Shown here: one piece after another, positions 55,549-64,000 of the stretch | How positions within the stretch are numbered: the first letter of the stretch is position 1 | Layout: every line of letters starts with the position of its first letter | Source: Spiroplasma phoeniceum P40 | GTDB lineage: Bacteria; Bacillota_I; Bacilli_A; Mycoplasmatales; Mycoplasmataceae | Length of the DNA stretch: 64,000 nucleotides | NCBI RefSeq assembly: GCF_003339775.1 | Contig: NZ_CP031088.1 | Location: 1,612,001-1,676,000, forward strand | Direction of reading: 5' to 3' | Notes under the pieces: model-generated | The model's database searches: none | What the model was told of the DNA's origin: nothing | The model's input: the letters and a program-made list of their open reading frames with translations, nothing else | Made by a program: the position numbers and the translations under genes

Positions 55549-56894
55549 TGGCAATACAATTAAAAGATATTGTTAATAAGTGAATGTATATATCAATTCA
55601 AGAATTAAAAGAATCTGGTTTTTGAACAAATGATTTTGAAGATAATAAACAAACTTATAGTGATGAATGAATTAAAAAAGCAATTAATTTAAGTTCAGTT
55701 AAAATTAATGATTGGACTGGTGGTTATATTGGATATGCCGATAATATTAATAATTTAACAGAAGAACAACAAATTGCTGTTAAATGAGCAACTGCTATTT
55801 ATACTTTACATTGATTATCAAAAGGAACTGAATATCTTTTACAAGCAACAACTTTTTCACAAGGTAGTCAATCATACAATATTGATGTACCACAAGATAT
55901 GCAATTTGTACCTGATGAAGTACAAAAAATATTAATTAATGCTGGTTTATATGAAAATATTCGATTTGCTAATTTAAAAGAAAAAGATAATTCTTGATTT
56001 GGTAATGATTGAAGATATGAATTTGATGAAGGAAGTGGATATGCTAGTTATGATTGAGTAAAAAATAATTATATTTCCAACAATAATATTACTTCAAGTG
56101 ATAATTCAATTTTAATTAATTTTATAAATAAAATTGATTCTGTTCCTAAAAAATTAGATTTAAAAGTTAATAATATTTCCGTTAAACTGGATAATAAAAG
56201 TATTATATATAATTCTAATAATGAATTATCAGTGCCTTTTGATAATGATACGATTTATTATGAAAATAATGTATGAAAAGCAAAACAAGGTGGTGATATA
56301 CCATCTGATGTTATTAAAGATAGTGATTTAAATAAAGATTATATTGATAAAGAAGATGGAAAATATATTGTTAAAAAAGCACAAAGTGGTAGTTCAATAA
56401 CAGTTAATGCCCCATTACATCAAAAAGATGATAGTAGTTTAGAATTATTATTATCAGATGAATTTGGTGTTAAAAATAATAAATTATCTTTAAATCAAAG
56501 TTTTAAAGATACTTTTGAACAAGTAATAAAATGAATATTTGATATAGGTAAAAAAATAAAATGAGAAAAAGTAAGTATATCTTATACACCTGATAGTGCT
56601 AAGTATATTGATATTCCTGAATTTTCAGAAGAATATCGTTATCAAGTTTGATTATCACCAACTAATCGTAAAGGTGCTGAAGGTATGTTATGACTTGAAC
56701 CACCTTATTTTACAGAAACAAAAGAAAATAAAACTTTATCTAAACATCAAGCAACTTGTTTTATTGATGATTTCGATAAAACCCCTTATAGTATTGCTTT
56801 ATATAGTGCTAGTGGTCGGATTTATTTAACTAATGGTTCAGAGGGTTCTAATATACCAATTAATAGTGTTCGTATTTTTCGACAAGAGGTGTAA
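55548..56894 (+). CDS. Connector-like protein with appendage, copy 2
   Basis: Identical to 35220-36566 (448 residues). Confidence 0.55.
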
Positions 56895-56896
56895 AT

Positions 56897-57499
56897 ATGA
56901 TAGATAAAGAAAATATTATTATTAAAAATGAAAATGGTACTTATTGACAAAGATTAGGTTTTGAACAAAGAAATCCAAGTCAAAGTTTTAAAGCATGAAA
57001 AAATCGTAAGTTTTTAAAATATGATAAATATCCATTTCATATTAAAAAAGCATATATTATGCGATATAATGCACTGTCAATTTTATATCATACTCCATTT
57101 TTAAGTTTATATGGATTATTTTTTACTAGTTTACATTTTAATTGAATACCAACATTAGAACCAATTAAAGAGTTTATGTTTGGTCAACACAATATAACTG
57201 ATGGTGGTTTTTTTGGATATACTGGGATTATTATATCTTATCCAATATTACATGGTACTGCTTGATTAACAACAAAAATACCTAAAATACCAGCAATTAA
57301 ATTACCGATTGGTAAATGTTTAGAGCAAGTTTATAAAATACCAAGTTATATCTTATATTTAATATTATTTGGTTGATTAATATTTCGTAAATATCTTAAA
57401 AAACATAATGTTAATATTTGTCATAATTGTAAAAAAACAATAGAACAAGTTAAAAGTTGAAATCAATATTGTCTTAAAAAAAGATGAATAAAAGAATAA
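56897..57499 (+). CDS. Phage membrane protein with Cys knuckle
   Basis: 200 residues, intact here. Polar N-terminus (MIDKENIIIKNENGTYWQRL), several hydrophobic segments between ~70 and 165 (LSILYHTPFLSLYGLFF, YTGIIISYPILHGTAW, IPSYILYLILFGWLIF) and a basic tail with C-x2-C (NICHNCKKTIEQVK). Two bases after the previous stop. It could be a membrane-penetrating or release protein; not recognised. Confidence 0.65.
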
Positions 57500-57566
57500 G
57501 ATTTGTTATAATTAAATTGTACGTACGGCAAAATATATAGATTATAAAATAGAAAGGTGGCAATTT

Positions 57567-57986
57567 ATGCTTACATCAACAATTGGAATTATTGTAATTG
57601 TTGCTTCTGTTGTAGGTGGGGTTGTTGCTAGTTTATTAATTGGTTATATTAGTAAATTAATTAAAAATAAAGCAATCTCAGTAAAAGCAGAACGCATTAC
57701 AGATGATTTTAGAGAAAATGCTGAAGAAAAAATCTTTAATAAAATTGAAGATGCATTTGAAAATATTGTGTTAGTTATGAATGATATTAAAAATCATTTT
57801 GGTGGTGTTGGTACTCAAAATATTGCTCGTGTTGAAGAAGATATTAATGATTTAAAATTAGCAATTTCTGATTTAGAAAAATATGATAATGAAGAATTAA
57901 TTGAAGCTACTTTACAACATAAAGCAACAAAACGAGACATTACTCATAAAGCACATAAAGTCGCAGGACTTAAATTAAAAAAATAA
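57567..57986 (+). CDS. Membrane-anchored coiled-coil protein, copy 2
   Basis: Identical to 37240-37659 (139 residues), same terminator at 57978-58004. Confidence 0.7.
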   Translation: MLTSTIGIIVIVASVVGGVVASLLIGYISKLIKNKAISVKAERITDDFRENAEEKIFNKIEDAFENIVLVMNDIKNHFGGVGTQNIARVEEDINDLKLAISDLEKYDNEELIEATLQHKATKRDITHKAHKVAGLKLKK

Positions 57987-58003
57987 CCAATTAAGGTTAT
58001 TTT

Positions 58004-58204
58004 TTATTTGTTATTTACAATATAATAATTAATAAAATATTCTACTTTTTCTGAAAAAGTATAGTTTTGTGGTAAATTATTTCATATTTTTTCTTGTTCG
58101 GTATTTAAGTAAAGATTAACAGTTTTACGAACCATACTAGAATAATATATTTTTCTTCTTTGATTATATTTTTCTTTTCGTTTTTTATTATATGTTTTCT
58201 TCAT
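58004..58204 (-). CDS. RHH-like basic protein, copy 2
   Basis: Identical to 37677-37877. Confidence 0.6.
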
Positions 58205-58208
58205 AATA

Positions 58209-58706
58209 TTACCTCTCATAATTAGCAATTATAATTGCATCGCGGAGATGATTACTTATTTTTTCATTATTATAAAATCAACCTTTACCATATTGATAAG
58301 TTAAATTAGGATCTTTATCATATTTTCATAAACAACTATTATTATATTTACTTAAATTTTCCATATTTTTAACAACTGATTTAGTATATTTTGGTGATAT
58401 AAAATTAAAAGTAAATAAAGTATTTTCAATCGCACCCAGTAATCTTAATAAATCATCACGGTCTTTTGAACCATTAGCATTTGTATATAAGCAATCTTCA
58501 ATATTTCGTATGTCTGATAAAATTTTACCTTTATTTTTTACATAATAATCTGAATATAAATATTCAAGTATAAATCCATCTATAAACTCAAAATGTTCTT
58601 TTCAATCTTTATTTTTAAATTCATGCTGTTTAACTAATTTATTATCTTCATAAATAACAATACCAGTAGTACCAGTACCTGATGGGTCAATACCTATTTT
58701 TATCAT
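58209..58706 (-). CDS. RuvC-like resolvase, copy 2
   Basis: Identical to 37882-38379. Confidence 0.8.
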
Positions 58707-59377
58707 TATTTTAAAAACCTTTCTTTAAATTGATAATAAAAATCTTCACTTTGTTTTTTAATAATAACTGGTTCTAATTTTGTTGCACTTGTAGTTTCTT
58801 TAATAAATTTTTTTGCTTCTTCTTTAATATTTATATCTATTTTTGTATTTGTAATAAAATTTTTAATATTATTAAAATGTTCTAAACTCATTGAATTTGG
58901 ATTATTATTTTCTTTAATAACTTGATTACTATTTTCTTTACTTATTTCAGTACTATCAGGATCTAATTCATCTGTTGCTATACCAAAAGTTTTACATAAT
59001 CAATAACGAGCTCCATAAGTTAAAGCACTACCAATTGCTTTTGCAATATCTGAATTTTGTGCTGATAAAATAATTCCTAATTCTATTTTTTCACTACCTT
59101 TATAAAGTGTTAATAATCCTTTTGAATAATAATTTATTAATTTTCCACCTTTACTACTTTGTGTTTCTGTAAAACTTGGTTCTCCAACTGCTTGAATAGT
59201 ATAAGTTATACCTTGTTTACGTAATTGTGGTTTTAAGGTTTGATAGAGGTCACTTTCTGTAAAATAATTATAATTATTATGGTCATTTCTGGCATTTTTA
59301 CCAACAAAAAGATTTATATCAGATTGAATTTCTCCAATACTTTCAATTAAGGTTTTTGTTTTAGTTTCTTGTGGCAT
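58706..59377 (-). CDS. erf: ERF-family annealing protein, copy 2
   Basis: Identical to 38379-39050. Confidence 0.88.
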
Positions 59378-60014
59378 TTTCTCACTCCTCTCTTTCTTGT
59401 CATATTAAAATGGCTTCTTTAATTTGTTCTAAATCTTGTTTAGTAATATTAACTTTTTCTTTAATTACTATTTTTAATTTTGGATTTATAATTATCATTA
59501 ATATTTTTTTATTATCTATACAAAAGTTTTTTTCTAATAAATAATAAAGTTTTAATTGTCAAATATAGCGTTCAATATCCGCTTTTTCATTAGAACTTGT
59601 AATTTTTCAATCACACATTATATATTCATTATCTGTTGTTATACCAATAAAATCAGTTGTACCACACATTAAAGGACTATAAAGTGTTTTTTCAGTTTCA
59701 TAATGTCTAAATTTAATATCTTTAAAAGTTTCTTGATATAGTTTTATAAAATTTTTAAATAATTCACGATGTGATTTTATTTCACAATCAATAAATTCAA
59801 TTAATTCATCATCAAAATTATTTTTTATTCAAACATCAATCATATTATGTATACATATTCCACGATTTTGTGCTAATTTTAAAATATTATCATCAATTTG
59901 CGAATAGTCTTTTGGTAATAAAATATTAACAATTTGACTAACACTAGGAATTAAAATGCTATACTTATGTAATTCATCATTATAAATATATAAAGGTTTT
60001 AAATCTAATCTCAT
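59361..60014 (-). CDS. PD-(D/E)XK nuclease, copy 2
   Basis: Identical to 39034-39687. Confidence 0.8.
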
Positions 60015-60430
60015 AAAATTGCTTCATCATTACCAATATTTTGATTATCATTATTAAATAATTCTTTTGTATCAGATGAATTAAATTCTATTTTTTCTTG
60101 TGGTTTTTCAGATAAAGTATCTTTTTTTAAATTATTATTAGTTTGTAAAAATTCACAACTATAAACTCTTACCATTCATTGTATTTTATTATCTTTATCT
60201 TTATAAGATTGTAAAATACCTGTAATTGCAATTTGACTACCTTTTTGACAATATTGTTGTAATAAATTTGCTTGTTTATTTCAAACTTGACAAGGAATAA
60301 AATCAGTTTCTTTTTGGGTTGAATGTGGTCTTGCTACTGCTAATTGAAACATAGCATATTCTTTCCCATTTTGAGTTTTCTTAATTTCAATATCTTTTGT
60401 TGTTCTTCCAATTCCAATAAATTTATTCAT
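60005..60430 (-). CDS. ssb: SSB, copy 2
   Basis: Identical to 39678-40103. Confidence 0.93.
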
Positions 60431-60678
60431 TATTCATCCTCCTTACTAGGTAATTTGTCATATTTAGAATTATCTTTAAGATAAAATGTTATTCCATTAT
60501 CGCAGCAAATTGAACTATGTTCTCATAAACAAGTTACTTTTTGAAAATCTTCTTTATATAATATTTGTTGTTTTAATTCTGTAAGTTCTTCTTTAAGTAC
60601 ATCATTATCACAAAATAAACAATAATCAGAGTTAATTTGATTAACAGGGCATTGACATTTTTTACAATATTTTGCCAT
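60430..60678 (-). CDS. Zinc-ribbon early protein, copy 2
   Basis: Identical to 40103-40351. Confidence 0.7.
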
Positions 60679-60986
60679 TATTCATCCTCCTTAATAACAG
60701 TTAATTGGTCTAATTGTTTTTTTGTAATTCTAACACCTCTTAAATTAGCACCTTGTAAATCAGCACCTCGTAAACTAGCGCCAGATAAATCAGCACGATA
60801 TAAATCAGCTTCTATTAAAACAGCATCTCGTAAATCAGCCCAACATAAATCAGCACATTGTAAATCAGCTTCTAATAAATCAGCACCTCGTAAATCTAAT
60901 GTTTTACTTTCTAAATATTTACTGATTTGATTTTGTTCAACATCAATTCCTGTTAAATCTTTAATTAAATCTTGTAATGTTTTCAT
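60678..60986 (-). CDS. Pentapeptide-repeat protein, copy 2
   Basis: Identical to 40351-40659. Confidence 0.85.
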   Translation of the reverse strand: MKTLQDLIKDLTGIDVEQNQISKYLESKTLDLRGADLLEADLQCADLCWADLRDAVLIEADLYRADLSGASLRGADLQGANLRGVRITKKQLDQLTVIKEDE

Positions 60987-60987
60987 T

Positions 60988-61125
60988 TTATAATTCCTCC
61001 AAATTCTTTTCTGCAATTAAAGTATCAATATAGTCATAAGCACTTTCTTCTGAATGACATTCTTCTAATGCTTCATTAAATAAATCTTCTTTTGTGTAAA
61101 CTTTGCCATCTTCATCTTTTCACAT
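60988..61125 (-). CDS. Small acidic early protein, copy 2
   Basis: Identical to 40661-40798. Confidence 0.65.
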
Positions 61126-61126
61126 A

Positions 61127-61462
61127 TTATTTATTCTCCTTTAATATAAGTTCTAATAATTTAATAGTTTTTTTATGATTTTCAATGCTTTCAGTATATG
61201 GTTTACACATATTTAAACTTTTTTTAAGATATCCATTAAGATTTTCAATGCTTTTTTCCCTATTTTTTATTAATTCATTTATTGATACATAGTCGTCGCT
61301 ACTTGATATTTCTAACAAGAAATTACCATCATTATCAATAATATTAATAGCGGTATCTTTATTTTGTTCTTGTGATGAAATTTTATAGCAGTACTCATCA
61401 TCTAATTTATTAATAATTTCTTTTTGAAATTCTGATAATTGTAAATTTCTAATTTCTTTCAT
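61127..61462 (-). CDS. Early helical protein, copy 2
   Basis: Identical to 40800-41135. Confidence 0.7.
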   Translation of the reverse strand: MKEIRNLQLSEFQKEIINKLDDEYCYKISSQEQNKDTAINIIDNDGNFLLEISSSDDYVSINELIKNREKSIENLNGYLKKSLNMCKPYTESIENHKKTIKLLELILKENK

Positions 61463-61463
61463 A

Positions 61464-61634
61464 TTATTTATCTCCTTGTCATTTAATATTTTCGTTTTCT
61501 AAATCAATAATGGTTGTTAATCATTCATTTTCATTTTCAACACTAGCAGTAAGTTTTGCTTCTTTTAATGTATAAAACGATTTAGTTAGAACTTCATTTT
61601 CAAATTTCATTACTAATAAGTATCTTTTTTCCAT
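61464..61634 (-). CDS. Small early protein, copy 2
   Basis: Identical to 41137-41307. Confidence 0.6.
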
Positions 61635-61638
61635 AATT

Positions 61639-61776
61639 TTATTCCTTCCTACTTTTAATCTTTTTAATTATTTTTTTAGTTTTAATGACTTGGATTATTC
61701 CATATATTGTAAAAGGTAATGACACTAAGCATGAAATAATATTTATTATGATTATTATTAATGTTCATATACTCAT
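61639..61776 (-). CDS. Small early membrane protein, copy 2
   Basis: Identical to 41312-41449. Confidence 0.6.
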
Positions 61777-61788
61777 ATTTAATTCCTC

Positions 61789-61916
61789 CTAATTCTTTTT
61801 ATTTAATGCTCAATGTTCATCAGTAATTTCATTGTGGGTAGGGATATATTATTTTGTTTATCACATTTAAAGCAATAACCTCAATATCTTTTTTTAAGAC
61901 AATATTTCTTTTTCAT
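61789..61916 (-). pseudogene. Tiny Cys-rich protein, copy 2, frameshifted
   Basis: As 41462-41590 but with one T missing (GATATATTATT versus GATATATTTATT, near 61850), which changes the C-terminal third. Confidence 0.6.
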
Positions 61917-61925
61917 CTTTACCTC

Positions 61926-62209
61926 CTAAATTATTCCTTTTATTTTTTTCTCAAATTGTAATATTTTTCATCCATCTGATGCTAAATCTAAAATATCGTT
62001 AATTTTGTAATGTTCCATATAAGACGCAATAACACCTCATTTATCTTTAAATAAATTTAAGTACATTTTTGCTCATTCTAAACATTGAAAATCATAATGT
62101 TTTTTATGATGTAAAAACGACAATCAATAGGTTGACAATTAACTCAATCAAAAGATGTTGTTATTTCATCTCAAGTTTTATTAATATATTTACTTTTATA
62201 TTCCATCAT
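61926..62209 (-). pseudogene. Early protein, copy 2, frameshifted
   Basis: As 41600-41884 but TAAAAACGAC replaces TAAAATACGAC near 62115, a one-base loss after about 32 codons. Confidence 0.65.
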
Positions 62210-62213
62210 TTTT

Positions 62214-62718
62214 TCTCCTATCTTTAACTCGCTGGCACTCACTCCCAAGTGAAAGTGCCGAAGCGATAATTAGTTATATAAGTATTTATCTATTTATTTA
62301 CTACGCCATCCGCTTTACTGGGGTAAGCGGTGGCGGTGTTATGTTTTGTTTTAGCATCTATTAAAAATCTGCAACTATATTTTTAAATTAGACGCCAGAC
62401 ATATATATGTCTTCCTTCTCCGTTCCTTTTTCAAGGAGGCAACGCTCAGTTTTTGAAATTAAATTTACTCGCATCAATTTGAAGGACCTAATGCTAATCG
62501 CAAATTTAATTGTTTGTGTCACCATCTCTATTTTTATTGTGGTTTGATGTTAGCCTTGGACACATCACCACTATCGCAAGTTATTAAAAATAATAACCAA
62601 CGCCGATTTACCTCTTTCCTCATACACTATTTCAGTACTTGCCTCGGACGGCTGTGGGAATGAGTTAATACTCATGTTCTTATGGAAGCACTTAGTTATT
62701 TAAAATAACCGTCCCACT
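62214..62718 (-). ncRNA. Hairpin-rich noncoding region, copy 2
   Basis: Same stems as 41890-42392; the differences I see are an extra T near 62346, outside the stems. Strand inferred. Confidence 0.5.
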
Positions 62719-62723
62719 CTGCA

Positions 62724-62959
62724 TTAAGTTGTTTTATAAAATCAAATTTTTAATGAACCAGTTTCATAATCAAAGATAATTTTTGAATTTTCTAGTTTTT
62801 GATAAAATTGTTGTTGTGTTTTATCTTTTACCTTATTCAATAAATTTCTATGTTTTTCACAAGTTCATAAAACTTTATTTGATACAAATTCTTCGGTGAT
62901 GAATGATGATAATTTATAACAATCATTAACATCACATATTTTTGTTGTTTAATTATCAT
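62724..62959 (-). pseudogene. Early Cys/His protein, copy 2, frameshifted
   Basis: As 42398-42634 but one T fewer in ACATATTTTTG (near 62943), which breaks the frame after seven codons. Confidence 0.6.
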
Positions 62960-63046
62960 TACCTCCTTTTAGGAGTTGTTTTATTTCAAATAAAAAAACA
63001 ACCCTTTAACAAGAGTTGCTTTTTTGCCGCTTCATCGTACATTATA

Positions 63047-64000
63047 CATTATGTATTATGTAAATTCAAGTAGCAAAATCTGTCTCTTGTTAATTTGATA
63101 ATAACATCATTTTTAACAAATGCAACTCTTTTTTTAAAAAAATAAAATATTTTATAAATATAGCTTAATTTAACCATATTTAAGCACACTAAAAAAGCAT
63201 TTATTAAATTTTAATTAATAAATTTACTTAATATTCTGTAAAAACATTTCTTTTGCACTTATTCAATTTAAACACGGTCGGAGTTTATCATTTATAACAT
63301 TAACTACTCAATCAATTTGTTTTTGACTAACATTATTAAAATCAGTGTCCTTAGGAAAGCGTTTTCTAAATTCACGGTTAATTCTTTCAATTAAGGGTTT
63401 TTGTTTTGGTGAACCAGGGTCACAATAATAAACATTAGAACCAGTAATCTTTTCCATCTCTTCAAATTTACTAAATTCTTTACCTCTATCTGTTATTATT
63501 CCTTTAATTTTTCCAATTAAATTATTACTTATAACAATATCTTTAAACTTTTCTACAACTTCATTAGCAGTATGATTTTCTAATTTCATAGCAAAGTATT
63601 TTTTACTTGATTGTTCTACTAAAACTAAAACAGCAGATTTATGGTCTTTTCCAACAACTGTATCCGCTTCAAGTCATCCAACATTAGAAACTTTATTTTC
63701 AATATCTCAAATTGACTTAAATCTTTCATCTAATTTGCCACGATTATCAGGTCTTTTTTTGTTCTATTTCTTCTACCACCATTTAATAAATTTTTCTTTA
63801 ACAAACCCAAAAGACCTAAATAAATTCATTTATACAATTTTTACACAAACGGGAAATTTAATCCCAAACTTTATTAAAAAACGCTGAATAATTTCTGCTG
63901 GTGAATCATGATAAGCATTAAATCTCAGATGAATGAAATTTAATTGCTCTTCTGTAAATTCAGGTAGTTTTTTAATACATTTTTTACGCTTTTTATAATA
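63047..64000. mobile_element. Prophage unit, copy 3 (start only)
   Basis: Begins at the same ATTATGTATTATGTAAATTC junction and follows the IS30 element to the window edge. The array therefore holds at least part of a third unit. Confidence 0.85.
63224..64000 (-). pseudogene. IS30-family transposase, copy 3, partial and frameshifted
   Basis: C-terminal ~250 codons, 5' end outside the window. Relative to copies 1 and 2, one base is missing near 63755 (GGTCTTTTTTTG) and two near 63838 (TACAATTTTTAC), so the frame is broken between them although the sum is three bases. Confidence 0.8.

Larger units (their letters stand above)
42722..63046. mobile_element. Prophage unit, copy 2 (20,325 bp)
   Basis: Same gene order as copy 1 from IS30 to the CATCGTACATTATACATTATG end. 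It differs by a small number of single-base indels, nearly all in homopolymers, and joins copy 1 and copy 3 head to tail without spacer. Confidence 0.93.

Overview
The window is from a Spiroplasma chromosome, most likely of the citri/melliferum/kunkelii/poulsonii group. The DNA is very AT-rich, TGA must be read as tryptophan for almost every gene to stay open, and there are relics of SpV1-type filamentous phage (plectrovirus) and IS30-type elements. Reading TGA as Trp joins most short open frames into full-length genes; the coordinates here are for the joined genes.

Region 1 (1-17.9 kb) is core chromosome. It holds an IS30 relic; a divergent KtrB/KtrA potassium-uptake pair; a tight minus-strand operon (membrane protein, ligA, gatC, gatA, gatB); PTS genes ptsI and crr with a small membrane-protein gene between them; a D-2-hydroxyacid (lactate) dehydrogenase next to a broken AEC-type permease; a membrane protein broken near its 3' end; and rplK-rplA. 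Several genes are decayed.

Region 2 (about 18.0-22.35 kb) is a plectrovirus-derived island between ~75-bp inverted repeats. It holds an intact DDE (rve) transposase gene, a lipoprotein gene that shares a ~200-bp near-identical segment with the phage gene opposite it, a broken SpV1 ORF1-type gene with its small upstream membrane ORF, and another IS30 fragment.

Region 3 (22.39 kb to the end) is a head-to-tail array of one 20.33-kb dsDNA prophage: copy 1 (22389-42721), copy 2 (42722-63046) and the first ~950 bp of copy 3. Each unit starts with an IS30-type transposase element. A plus-strand late block follows: small-terminase candidate, TerL, portal, a ~990-residue virion protein, lipoprotein, small Cys protein, a structured RNA region and antisense tRNA-Ser(GCU), scaffold candidate, major-capsid candidate with a -1-frame extension, connector and membrane proteins. 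A convergent minus-strand early block completes the unit: RHH-like protein, RuvC-like resolvase, ERF annealing protein, PD-(D/E)XK nuclease, SSB, zinc-ribbon, pentapeptide-repeat and many tiny proteins. It is preceded by a ~500-bp noncoding region rich in perfect hairpins. I see no tyrosine or serine integrase and no endolysin; the host has no cell wall. The size and gene set suggest a short-tailed SpV3-like virus (inference).

The copies are nearly identical, but copy 1 has many single-base homopolymer indels between 31.3 and 36.8 kb, and copy 2 has a few at 50.0-50.3 and 61.8-63.0 kb. In most of these places the other copy is intact. This looks more like uncorrected long-read error than decay, but the sequence alone cannot decide. 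Two reading-frame breaks (scaffold A-run, capsid 3' end) are shared by both copies and may be biologically meaningful.
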